A DNA stretch of 64,000 bases from Symbiodinium natans (lineage: Eukaryota; Sar; Dinophyceae; Suessiales; Symbiodiniaceae), in contig CAJNDS010000646.1 of NCBI GenBank assembly GCA_905221605.1, positions 139,001-203,000 of the forward strand. The letters are read 5' to 3'. The notes beneath the pieces are model-generated. The model was not told where the DNA came from, searched no databases, and was given only the letters and a program-made list of their open reading frames with translations. Every line of letters begins with the position of its first letter. Position 1 is the stretch's first letter. Below are positions 55,999-64,000 of the stretch, one piece after another. The position numbers and the translations under genes are program-made.

Positions 55999-57180
55999 AT
56001 GGCTTCAGCGAACCTGGATTCAGAGGCGGCTTTCTTGGATAGAGCTAAGAAGATTGGCCTCACCGAAGAGACCATCCAGGGCCTGGTGGACAATGGTTAC
56101 ACCACGTTCGGGCGCTTGGCTTTCGCTGTGTCGGCGACGCCTACCACCTTGACTGATGAGGCTGTGGACGCGTGGATCAACGGTCTTGGCATCAGTCCCA
56201 CCGGCTACCAGAAGGCGAGCCTGCGCCGCCTTCTCTTCGATGGCGTCAGCATGGCCATTGAGGAGGTCAAGTCACGGATCGAGCCCGGGGTGGAAGGACA
56301 TCCGAAGAAGTTAGCAGCTGCCGAGCGCATGGACAGGCAGGCTCGCCAGGAGAGGACTCTGGGCGGCTTGGTCTTCACTCCTGAGACCCGGCCGGCGAAC
56401 TCATGCGTGGACCTTTGTGTTGAGATGCTGGAATCAGGCGTTTTGCAATATCATCCTCCTAGCAAGTGGATCAGCCGAGCTCAGGAAGCCCAGTGCCTCA
56501 AGCGCGACAGTAGCGTCAATCTTGCAGCTGATCATAGCTTGAAGGTGACTATGAAGCCACATGAGCTCGCGTGCGACGTGGCTTCAGAGATGCGCCTTCG
56601 GCAAGCTTGGAGCAGAAGGTCGCTGGCTTTCGACATGGCTAATCTCGCTTCTTTTCGTGTGCTGGAGGAGCATGTTCAGTTCCTGTTCTCAGTTTTGCAG
56701 CGAGTTCAGCCAAAGGGATTTGCAGGAGTTCAGTTGTCACAGATCATTGAGGCCGACAAGCAGCTGTTCATTCTTGCAAGTAATAACTTGATGGGCAGGT
56801 TGACAGCACCTGCGGGCACAGATCCAGTTCTTGATGCCGAGATCACCCGCCTTTCACGTAGTCCCGAGATCATGCAATACTTGGCCCCCTTGCCGAATCC
56901 TCCGCCACACCAGTTCCTGCATGGGGGCAAGCCAGGGGACAAGGGAGGAAAGGGCGCTGGCAAGGAGAAAAAGGGGAAAGGCGCTGGCAAAACGCTTGAT
57001 CTTCCCGAGGGGTGTGTAACAAAGGACGATGCCAACCGTCCGCTGTGCTTTGCGTACAACACGCATGGGTGCAAGAACAAGTGCAAGAACGGCAGGTGCC
57101 TCAAAGGTTTCCACAAGTGTTGGCGTAAGGGCTGCTTTGGAAGTCACCCTTTTGCTAATTGCCCTAAAGGGGGTTCTTGA
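55999..57180 (+). CDS. Gag-like protein of the YR retrotransposon
   Basis: 393 codons from ATG. A helical body (residues about 5-310) lacks a recognised fold. It is followed by a Gly/Lys-rich basic linker (about 315-338) and a Cys/His cluster (CFAYNTHGCKNKC, then CLKGFHKCWRKGC and HPFANC), suggesting two or more zinc knuckles that bind the element RNA. The frame stops with TGA at 57178, followed in the same frame by Pol. Confidence 0.75.
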   Translation: MASANLDSEAAFLDRAKKIGLTEETIQGLVDNGYTTFGRLAFAVSATPTTLTDEAVDAWINGLGISPTGYQKASLRRLLFDGVSMAIEEVKSRIEPGVEGHPKKLAAAERMDRQARQERTLGGLVFTPETRPANSCVDLCVEMLESGVLQYHPPSKWISRAQEAQCLKRDSSVNLAADHSLKVTMKPHELACDVASEMRLRQAWSRRSLAFDMANLASFRVLEEHVQFLFSVLQRVQPKGFAGVQLSQIIEADKQLFILASNNLMGRLTAPAGTDPVLDAEITRLSRSPEIMQYLAPLPNPPPHQFLHGGKPGDKGGKGAGKEKKGKGAGKTLDLPEGCVTKDDANRPLCFAYNTHGCKNKCKNGRCLKGFHKCWRKGCFGSHPFANCPKGGS

Positions 57181-57217
57181 CGGGGCCCCCCAGAGGATGC
57201 GCCGGACTCTGGAGGGG
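57178..57217 (+). promoter_or_regulatory. Candidate stop-codon readthrough signal between Gag and Pol
   Basis: UGA at 57178-57180 is followed directly by CGG, a known leaky context (the UGA-CGG/UGA-CUA class). Five bases after the stop begins a hairpin: 57186-57195 pairs with 57207-57217 as ten G-C/A-U pairs with one bulged A at 57213 and an 11-base loop (57196-57206). Pol has no in-frame ATG between this stop and the middle of its first domain (first Met codon near 57469), so readthrough is the simplest way to make it. Confidence 0.7.
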
Positions 57218-60200
57218 TGAATTGTGGCGCACTGGAAACTGGGGATCTGTCCTTAGTGGATCCTGAGGTTTGGGCACAAACGCGTTTGAAGAGTGCTGCA
57301 CAGATCTCGGAGTCCGACCTTCAGTCGCTCTTTGGTTTGCTTCCGAAGGATGAGGTGCGAGGAGGTTCGCGTGAGGTGCGTAGTGCTTTCGTGACTGGTT
57401 GCTATGCCCAGGGAGGTTTTCGTGGGTTGCGCAAGGAGTGTCACAATTTTCCGTTTGCAAGCCGAATTATGACCCGCTTCGTCCAGGAGCGTCTTCCCGG
57501 TCATGTGTTCTCCACTTGTGGCTTCTTTTCAAACAGTGCGACCCCTCTTCATAAGGATGGGCGCAACGCACCTTGGCCTAATGCCTTGTTCCGAGTCACA
57601 GACTTCAAGGGCGGCGGATTGTGGATTGAGGGACCTGGTGACGACGTGCGGGTTTCCGGTCAACTTGAGTTGAGTGGCAGCGTGCATGAGCTTACTTCCG
57701 AGCCGTTAGTTTTTGATGCATGGTCAAACTACCATCAGACTGAGCCTTGGACTGGCAATAGGCTTGTCTTGGTGACATGGGTCGTTCAGCAGCTCGGGGA
57801 CTTGGGTGAAGCAGAGCTGGCTAGGGCGCGGGCCTTAGGATTCCTGCTGCCACCGGAGCTTCCCATCCCGCTTGAGACATCACAAACACTTTCTAGGCCT
57901 CCCTGCGCCTTTGAGTTGTTTGCTGGGAAAGGTTCGTTGTCCCGTGCCTTGCGCCAGGCAGGCTTTCACGTGCATAGCTTTGACCATCACCATTGTGACT
58001 CCTGTGTGCCTGTAGCTCAACTTGACCTGTCCTCTGAAGTAGGGCAGAGCCTTTTCTGGGATCTGATGAAGAAACATCCTCCGTTCCTCGTGCATCTTGG
58101 TTTGCCGTGTGGGACAAGCAGCAAGGCGCGAGGCAGACCTTTGCCAAATGGAGAGAAGGGGCCGTCTCCCCTGCGCAGCCGCGAATTCCCGCTGGGGCTG
58201 CCCAGCTTACAGCCTGGCTCTGTGGACTCTTGTCGGGTTGACACTGCCAATCGGCTCTATGCTTTCGGCTATAGAGTGCTGAGATATTGTCTGGACAATT
58301 GCATCATAGTTTGCATTGAGAACCCGCGCAATAGTTTCTTGTGGGAGATTCTTGCGGCGTTCGAGCCGTCTGAGCCCAGTCATCGCCTCCTGCCCCGTCT
58401 TTCTGAGGTGTGCTTTGATCAATGCTGCCATGGGGGCTCCAGGCCCAAAGGAACCAAGCTGCTGTGCTCCCCCAAGTGCTTTGAGTCGCTCCGTGCATCC
58501 TGCCCGGGAAATCACCTTCACAAGCCGTGGGGCCGGATCGTCGACTGCGGGAGTGTGCGTTTTGCAACCAAGGATGAGGCCGCATATCCTTGTATCCTTG
58601 CACAGAGGTATTCTCTCTGCGTGGCCCAGCGGGCGCTAGCGGCGGGTTTTTCGCTGATCCCCCAACCCACCGCGCGGAGTCAAGCTTTGCAGTTCGCCGG
58701 CAGACAGCACCGCAGACATGCTCCTCTCGTGTCAGAGTTTTGCCAGGTCACGTGGATGCCTCGGCAGTCTTTTGCCCCTTTGCCTCACCTGAAGCTTCTG
58801 CGCCCTTCGATAGGGGGTGTTCTGGCGCAGCAGGACCTAGGCATCCTTCAGGGAGGGACCATCCCTGGAGCCCCGCTCTCCCCTGGCACCCCTCAGGGAG
58901 GGACCATCCCTGAGGCTCCTGAGGCCCCGGGTTCCCCTAGCACCCTTCAGGGAGGGACCATCCCTGAAGCCCCCGGTTCCACTAGCACCCTTCAGGGAGG
59001 GACCATCCCTGGAGCCCCGATTTTGTCAGGCGCTGTTCAGGGAGGGAGCATCCCGGAGACCTCAGCCTTTGCGTCGCTTGAGCCTGGAACTCCTAGTGGT
59101 TCGCCTTTGCAGGATGGTTGTGAGGATTGGGTTCAAGTAGGGGTTCTTAGGAGTCCTTCTGAGTTTGTGGATGAGGCGAAGAAGGTGCCGCACCCAATGG
59201 ATTCTGCCAATCCTTTGGAGGCTGTGACGCTCGCGGCCTTGAGGGAGAACCTCACCAAGGACCCGAAGCTGGTGGAGTTGAAGCGTCGGCTTGCTCTGGC
59301 TAGGGTGAGACGAGAGGTGAACAGACTCCAAGCTGAGGAGAGGGCGCTTCACAAATCAATGCCACGCTCGGTGGCTAAGGTCATGGAGGGCAAGGCCATC
59401 CTTGCCCTTGAGGCTTTGTTGCAGTCGGAGGGATATGACGACATGGGAGCCATCAAATTCCTTAAGGAGGGGGTGCCTTTGGTGGGGGTATCAGAGTGCC
59501 CTCCGTGCTTCGACTACAAGCTTGTGCCCGCGGCCTTGACTGAAGCCGAACTCTTCCAGACTGCACAGGTCAGACGGGAGGCGCTTTTGAGCAAGTCCGA
59601 GCCGATTGATGCTGAGGAGGCAAGAGTCTTGGCGGAGGCATCTCAAGAGGAGGTGTCGCTCGGTTTCCTTGAGGGGCCGTTTTACAGCAGGGATGAAGTT
59701 TCATCCCGACTCGAGACAGAGGACTGGACGGTGATACGCCGCTTCGTCATTTTCCAGGGTGCTGAGGGCAAAGCACGCCCAATCGACAACTGCCTCGAGG
59801 CCCAGCTGAACTCGGGGTACACATCGAGCATCCACTTGCGTTTGCAAGACGGTGACTACCTGGCCGCCATGGCCCTGTTCGTGGCCCGCGAGATCCACGA
59901 GGGCAGGGCGCACCCCGAGGCGAAGGAGTGGCACGGCAAGTGCCTTGACTTGAGCAAAGCGTATAAACAGCTTGCAGTTCTGCCAGCCCACCGGCCTCTG
60001 GCAGTCATAGCAGTGCGGCAAGAGGATGGGCGCGACGCCCTGTACCTATCAAACAGCTTGCTTTTTGGCAGCACCGCAGCAGTGTATGCCTTTAACCGGG
60101 TGAGCCGTTGCTTGTGGTTCTTGATCAATCGACTGCTCTGGATTCCTTCCGGGGTGTACTTCGACGACTACCCCCTGCTGTGTCCAGCGGCCACGGCCGA

Positions 60201-61146
60201 CAGTGCTGACTCGGTTGTGAGCGACTTCTTGGATTGCCTGGGGTGGCGTCACGCCAAGACGGGTGTGAAGGGTCGTGCTTTTGCTCCAAGCTTTGACGTC
60301 TTGGGGATGACCTTGGGCCTAGACAGGGTAGCCCAAGGAGAGGTGAGCCTTGCCAACAAGCAGGGTCGCATCGAGCGCATTGTGGCCCAGCTTCGGGAGG
60401 TTGGTTCTAGGGGTGAGATTAGCAGGCAGCTTGCCCAGGTCCTGCAGGGTTTGTTGCAATACGCTTCGGGCTTCTACGCTGGCAGGGCTTTGAAACACGC
60501 CTCACATGTGCTCTCACGCATAGTGGGTGGCTTACACTTCAGCCCCCTTGACCTCCGAGATTTTTGCCATCACACCATCCGCCTTTTGCAGGACGAGACC
60601 CCGCGCATTTTGAAGTGCTTCATGACAACCGATGTCCTTCACCTTTGGACGGATGGCTCCTGGGAGGCAGGGGTGGCGGGAGTTGGACTTGCTGCTCACG
60701 ACTGCTTCTCCGGGACCGGTTGGGTCTATGAGGGCCGTGTCCCGTCAAGGGTGCTTGAGCTGTGGAAGTCGGAGATCGGCGGGGATCAGCTGATTTGCGA
60801 AATCGAAATGTTCGCGATTCTTGCATCCATGATGGAATTGAGTTCCATCCTGGAGTCCCGAAGAGTAGTGTGGTGGGTGGACAACAACGCCACCCGCAGC
60901 CTCGTGATAAAAGGGGCCAGCAGAAGCTGGGCCATGCATTCTCTTGCCCGAATCTTCTCTCAGTTGGACCAGGAGCATCCATCCATGTGGTGGGTATCAC
61001 GAGTGCCTTCCTTTTCGAACCCAGGTGATGCGCCATCGCGAGGTCACGGCATTGAGGTCGTGACGATGGTGGGAGCATCCGAAGTCCAACCCTTCTCCCG
61101 CTTGGAAGAGCTGGCGAAGAGGATCCTCGAGCTCAAGCGAGCCTGA
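57181..61146 (+). CDS. Pol: 2OG-Fe(II) dioxygenase-like + C5-MTase-like + RT + RNase H
   Basis: 1,321 sense codons in frame with Gag after the UGA; residue numbers below count from 57217. (1) Residues 55-190: dioxygenase-like double-stranded beta helix with iron ligands LHKDG (H112, D114) and YHQTEPWTGNR (H173, R182), the HxD...H...x9R pattern of TET/JBP/AlkB-type enzymes. (2) 230-480: methyltransferase-like, with FELFAGKGS (232-240), LPCGTSS (296-302), IENPRNSFLW (367-376), CCHGGSRPK (403-411) and CPGNHLH (429-435). (3) 544-615: five QGGTIP.AP repeats. (4) 830-1050: reverse transcriptase (ARPIDN; CLDLSKAY with D911; YFDDYPL at 981-987). (5) 1140-1280: RNase H (WTDGSW D1146; EIE 1195-1197; VDNN D1222). 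Fusion of putative base-oxidising and base-methylating domains to RT-RH is the exceptional point. Catalytic activity is inferred only from motifs. Confidence 0.85.
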   Translation, partial: RGPPEDAPDSGGVNCGALETGDLSLVDPEVWAQTRLKSAAQISESDLQSLFGLLPKDEVRGGSREVRSAFVTGCYAQGGFRGLRKECHNFPFASRIMTRFVQERLPGHVFSTCGFFSNSATPLHKDGRNAPWPNALFRVTDFKGGGLWIEGPGDDVRVSGQLELSGSVHELTSEPLVFDAWSNYHQTEPWTGNRLVLVTWVVQQLGDLGEAELARARALGFLLPPELPIPLETSQTLSRPPCAFELFAGKGSLSRALRQAGFHVHSFDHHHCDSCVPVAQLDLSSEVGQSLFWDLMKKHPPFLVHLGLPCGTSSKARGRPLPNGEKGPSPLRSREFPLGLPSLQPGSVDSCRVDTANRLYAFGYRVLRYCLDNCIIVCIENPRNSFLWEILAAFEPSEPSHRLLPRLSEVCFDQCCHGGSRPKGTKLLCSPKCFESLRASCPGNHLHKPWGRIVDCGSVRFATKDEAAYPCILAQRYSLCVAQRALAAGFSLIPQPTARSQALQFAGRQHRRHAPLVSEFCQVTWMPRQSFAPLPHLKLLRPSIGGVLAQQDLGILQGGTIPGAPLSPGTPQGGTIPEAPEAPGSPSTLQGGTIPEAPGSTSTLQGGTIPGAPILSGAVQGGSIPETSAFASLEPGTPSGSPLQDGCEDWVQVGVLRSPSEFVDEAKKVPHPMDSANPLEAVTLAALRENLTKDPKLVELKRRLALARVRREVNRLQAEERALHKSMPRSVAKVMEGKAILALEALLQSEGYDDMGAIKFLKEGVPLVGVSECPPCFDYKLVPAALTEAELFQTAQVRREALLSKSEPIDAEEARVLAEASQEEVSLGFLEGPFYSRDEVSSRLETEDWTVIRRFVIFQGAEGKARPIDNCLEAQLNSGYTSSIHLRLQDGDYLAAMALFVAREIHEGRAHPEAKEWHGKCLDLSKAYKQLAVLPAHRPLAVIAVRQEDGRDALYLSNSLLFGSTAAVYAFNRVSRCLWFLINRLLWIPSGVYFDDYPLLCPAATADSADSVVSDFLDCLGWRHAKTGVKGRAFAPSFDVLGMTLGLDRVAQGEVSLANKQGRIERIVAQLREVGSRGEISRQLAQVLQGLLQYASGFYAGRALKHASHVLSRIVGGLHFSPLDLRDFCHHTIRLLQDETPRILKCFMTTDVLHLWTDGSWEAGVAGVGLAAHDCFSGTGWVYEGRVPSRVLELWKSEIGGDQLICEIEMFAILASMMELSSILESRRVVWWVDNNATRSLVIKGASRSWAMHSLARIFSQLDQEHPSMWWVSRVPSFSNPGDAPSRGHGIEVVTMVGASEVQPFSRLEELAKRILELKRA
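58846..59060 (+). repeat. In-frame QGGTIP coding repeat
   Basis: Five tandem copies of about 27-45 bp around CAGGGAGGGACCATCCCTG inside Pol, between the methyltransferase-like and RT domains. The core GGGA..TCCC is itself palindromic. It probably encodes a flexible linker. Confidence 0.85.
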
Positions 61147-61155
61147 ACGCTATCA

Positions 61156-61432
61156 GGGGTGGTGGGGCTCACTTGAAGGCCGTAGTGGCGGCCGGGAGAC
61201 TTCTTGAGACTGCACGTGGCCCTCGCGCTACCCCTGATGCTGTATGAGAAAAAGGAACGATCGAACTGGGTGGAATATGCATGAGTTATTCCCATCAGGA
61301 ATTTTTAAGGAGTTGCTTAAGATGAGATATTCCGTTTGAGCGATAGTTTGAGATGAGTTTTCTCCCCTTTTGTATATATATGTTTGGGAATTGAGATACA
61401 CCAAACCAGAAAACCCCCGTACCCAGAAAGAG
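61156..61432 (+). repeat. Split direct repeat B1
   Basis: 277 bp, starting ten bases after the Pol stop codon with GGGGTGGTGGGGCTCAC and ending GTACCCAGAAAGAG. Repeated at 61801-62077 with about one difference. Confidence 0.95.
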
Positions 61433-61784
61433 GGGCGTTTTCGGCTTGCCGACTAGACTCTCTTTCCCTTGGGTGCGGGAAGCCCGGGAGGGGCCGGGCG
61501 GGTTTTCTGGTGCTCATGATGTCGCTGCGGGGAGCCTTGTTGTAGGTTGCCCCCCCCTTTAATGGACGGCTGGGATGTTGCAAGTTCTCCAGCTCAGACG
61601 CCTTCAGGCAGCTTTGAATACTCCATTGTACTTTGCTTATGTATGCATGAGATGCTCTTGTCTTTGTGGAAAATTTTCCTCAGCATGTACATGGAAGTTT
61701 TGTGAGCATGATAAGCTTGTGCATGACTTTGGGCCCGTGCAGTCTCAAACCTTTCTTTGAGCCAGGGGAAGGAAATTTTTCTTG
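61433..61784 (+). repeat. Split direct repeat A2
   Basis: 352 bp, second copy of A1, fused directly to B1. The B1-A2 junction recreates the joined ends of a circular intermediate. A 16-base CCCT run (61785-61800) separates A2 from B2. Confidence 0.95.
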
Positions 61785-61800
61785 CCCTCCCTCCCTCCCT

Positions 61801-62077
61801 GGGGTGGTGGGGCTCACTTGAAGGCCGTAGTGGCGGCCGGGAGACTTCTTGAGACTGCACGTGGCCCTCGCGCTACCCCTGATGCTGTATGAGAAAAAGG
61901 AACGATCGAACTGGGTGGAATACGCATGAGTTATTCCCATCAGGAATTTTTAAGGAGTTGCTTAAGATGAGATATTCCGTTTGAGCGATAGTTTGAGATG
62001 AGTTTTCTCCCCTTTTGTATATATATGTTTGGGAATTGAGATACACCAAACCAGAAAACCCCCGTACCCAGAAAGAG
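61801..62077 (+). repeat. Split direct repeat B2
   Basis: 277 bp, terminal copy. The element ends AGAAAGAG at 62077, and the interrupted LTR sequence resumes at 62078 with CGTGCTTTCAAGGG. Confidence 0.95.
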
Positions 62078-62430
62078 CGTGCTTTCAAGGGAAAAGCTAC
62101 CAGAGGGACCTTCGGTTTTTCACGTGCTTTTTCATAGCACTTTCACCAGACTAGTGTAACGGGAAAAACATTCTAGCATTTCGACAGGCAAATTTTTTTA
62201 TGTCTTGATCACTTGCCTCAAAACGTTTATATGGTGTGGCATCATCTCGTAAAAATAAGCTTCAATATCAGAGCTTATGTCAATTCAAAGATTCACGCTC
62301 ACTTTTTCTTCCAAGGCGTCGTGGGGTGAGTGTGCGGTCTACCACATACAGTGGCGACATGTGTCCTCTGCCAGGTACGCGATACAATCCGGCGATCTCA
62401 ACTCACCCTGTGCCTAGTGAGCGGGTCGTG
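62078..62430. other. Resumed LTR tail, then unrecognised sequence
   Basis: 62078-62130 continues the LTR homology (CGTGCTTTCAAGGGAAAAG to GGTTTTTCACG) seen at 47218-47268. Beyond that nothing is recognised until the minus-strand RNase H. Confidence 0.7.
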
Positions 62431-63990
62431 TCAGTCTATGGCGTCGTTCAAGGAATGTCTGTACAGCGTCGCTCTCCACACGTTTGCCCAAGGCATCAGA
62501 GGTCTCCCCACGCGAGGGGGAGTCTGCAATATTGCTTGCGCTGCAAACTCGTTCAACCACGGGAGGGCATCACTAAGGTCAAGGATTGAGTGCACCAGCC
62601 TCATGATAAGGTCTCCAGTTTGGTTGTCAGAGAAACCTTTGATCATGGATCCCAGCGTACCATTGTTATCTGTAAATATGACCAGGTGTTTGCCTTGGAA
62701 AGTTCGGTGCCATAGCTTTATGGCACAGAGAATCGCCAAGCACTCCAGTTCGGAAATTGGGTTCTTGCTCTTGTCGCGATTGATCACACCAAGCGCTTCA
62801 GCAGTAAGCATTTGTGAGAAAAACTCGCATGGGCTGCCATTCACCACCGAGTCCCACAACCAGCCTCGCTTCAGCTCGTCTTGCGTAGCCTCAAATGTTG
62901 CAGCATCTAGCTTCGAGTCGCCGGAGCTTCGAATCGAGGCTAGCACATGCTCACGCGCAAAAGGTGCGGCTGTCTCAAGCTGGCCAATTGTCATCGTCGC
63001 AGTTGTGCGTTTCGGTCTAAAGACCAACAAGCGATGTGTCTCCATGCGAGCTGGCATGTAGCATCTCTTTAAAAACCAGAAGTCGGTTCTTTGCAAGGAC
63101 ACGGCCGCAATGCGAGGGAAGTGCCTGCTTAAAAGCAGTCTCGTCGTCAAGGAGGTCGTTGGCCCTTGATACCCAGCGTCGTATCATCGCTGTCCTCTCC
63201 TGGCCCAAGGTGGCTGGAGACTTCGAGGAGTTCTTTCGGATGACAGTAGCCAGGGCATCTGGAACCCCATCCACAATGTTGTTTGGATGTCCAGCAGCTG
63301 AAGCACGTTGCACAAACTCCGAAGGAGTCCACGGGATTCCCATGACGATAGTGCAAGGTTCGGAGGACGTGATGACACTGCCCGTTGCATGCAGCTCCAC
63401 CTGCCTCTCCTGATGCTTGTCATGAAGCTGAGCTCCTTGAGGGTGGCAAGGTCGGGTGGTTTCAGGCTTCGTGTATCGCCGAGTGTATATGCCGCAATGA
63501 CAATTCTATTGCCGACCCACGGCTGCGTTGCGTGCCACTTGTCTGCAGCACAGAACTTTATAGGTGCACCATTGAACTCCAAAACTCGGCCTTTGACAGG
63601 ACGACCCTCAACGTACGGGTAATGTTACCGGACGCATCCTCAACCCAAACACCACCCTTCTTGAAGTGGCTTATAAGGCACGCAACAGGGAACTGAAGGC
63701 CTGGTCCACTGCACATTTTGCAGCTTGAAGGTTAACGAAATCAGCGAGGACTTTACAGCTTAGGGGATCTGAACGCACCATTAGTGGCACTCTCGGTGGG
63801 GCTCATGTTGGGGAGCAACTGGCATAGACTTTCCACAGCATCCCGGTCATGGGTCAAAGCACTGTCAAGGATCTGCCGAGCTAGGGTCTCGGGCTCTGAG
63901 GTCGGAAACACTTTGAGGCGTTTTGGCGGAAATTCAAGAGAGAGCCCAGCAGGGGCCAAGGGAACGGCATCGGTCATTGGTGTCATTAAG
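62431..63990 (-). pseudogene. Degenerate minus-strand element with dioxygenase-like and RNase H-like domains
   Basis: Read on the minus strand. About 63660-63490: a dioxygenase-like core, GGVWVEDASGN then, after a frameshift, KWHATQPWVGNRIVIAAYT; this is the H...x9R half of the signature seen in Pol at 57.7 kb. 63400-63017: an open block containing MGIPWTPSEFVQRASAAGHP of unknown role. 63150-62431: RNase H-like, with ISELECLAILCAIKLW and FTDNNGTLGSMIKG, resembling the EIEMFAIL and VDNNATRSLVIKG motifs of the YR element. RT was not found between them. At least two frameshifts are present, so it is a decayed, internally deleted relative in opposite orientation. Confidence 0.6.
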
Positions 63991-64000
63991 ACAGGATTAG

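Larger units (their letters stand above)
52784..62077 (+). mobile_element. Intact Ngaro/DIRS-type tyrosine-recombinase retrotransposon
   Basis: 9,294 bp with the order A1 - YR - Gag - (UGA) - Pol - B1 - A2 - B2. A1 and A2 are both 352 bp with about two differences; B1 and B2 are both 277 bp with about one. B1 runs directly into A2, so the B1/A2 junction is a fused end plus start. This is the split-direct-repeat architecture of Ngaro-type YR retrotransposons. The empty site, seen in the other LTR copy (about 47220), shows GGGTT joined to CGTGC; here the same bases flank the element with no target duplication, as expected for recombinase-mediated insertion. All frames are open, and the repeats are nearly identical, so the insertion is recent and may be competent. 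YR-first gene order is unusual. Confidence 0.92.

Noticed and set aside
57217-57219. GTG as an independent start codon for Pol
   Set aside because: Non-ATG starts are unlikely here; the frame is open from the Gag UGA onward, so readthrough explains it better.
61434-62077. Interpretation of the terminal repeats as ordinary LTRs
   Set aside because: A1 is not followed by B at the 5' end and B1 is not preceded by A at the 3' end; the A1...B1A2B2 arrangement plus a tyrosine recombinase and no target duplication fits split direct repeats instead.

Overview
The window looks like nuclear DNA of a dinoflagellate, most plausibly a Symbiodiniaceae-like alga. The evidence is circumstantial but consistent: many interstitial TTTAGGG/CCCTAAA tracts, the 12-base 3' end of the dinoflagellate spliced leader inside an LTR, host genes split into short exons separated by repeat-filled introns and all read from the minus strand, and large retroelements with dinoflagellate-style domain additions. 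No bacterial features, rRNA or tRNA genes were recognised.

Layout. 1-10 kb: two recognisable intron-rich host genes on the minus strand. One is an EAG/CNG-like cation channel with a C-terminal cyclic-nucleotide-binding fold (about 6060 to 1345). The other is an ABCF-type ATPase (about 9937 to 8005), whose 3' end runs into a 100-N assembly gap. 10-23 kb: mostly non-coding and repeat-dense, with degenerate telomere-like duplications, a 650-bp heptamer satellite, a TIR-bounded 1.56-kb segment and a 110-135-bp minisatellite. 23.8-24.5 kb: one proline/alanine-rich ORF. 24.5-33.8 kb: non-coding repeats, a perfect-looking foldback element and a diverged family of multi-hundred-bp repeats. 33.9-34.8 kb: the 3' end of a Ty1/copia element that carries a methyltransferase-like domain.

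37.5-47.3 kb: a long Ty1/copia element with a gag-pol frame broken by a 23-bp tandem duplication and a roughly 680-residue C-terminal extension of unknown function. 47.7-52.8 kb: wreckage of further copia copies, including a second copy of that extension and a third LTR. This LTR was hit twice: by a 308-bp TTAA-flanked MITE, and by a 9.3-kb tyrosine-recombinase retrotransposon.

That tyrosine-recombinase element (52784-62077) is the highlight. It has perfect Ngaro-type split direct repeats (A1 - ORFs - B1A2B2), no target duplication, three intact coding regions and almost identical repeats, so it is young. Its Pol region carries, in order, a 2-oxoglutarate/Fe(II) dioxygenase-like domain (TET/JBP-like HxD...H...R signature), a C5-methyltransferase-like domain, reverse transcriptase and RNase H. 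Gag and Pol are in the same frame, separated by one UGA followed by CGG and a 10-bp hairpin, which looks like programmed stop-codon readthrough. A potential DNA-base oxidiser and a potential DNA methyltransferase would thus be made as one readthrough polyprotein with the replication enzymes. A related dioxygenase/RNase H remnant lies on the minus strand at 62.4-64 kb, and the methyltransferase-like domain of the copia fragment at 34 kb shares four motifs with the one in the YR element.
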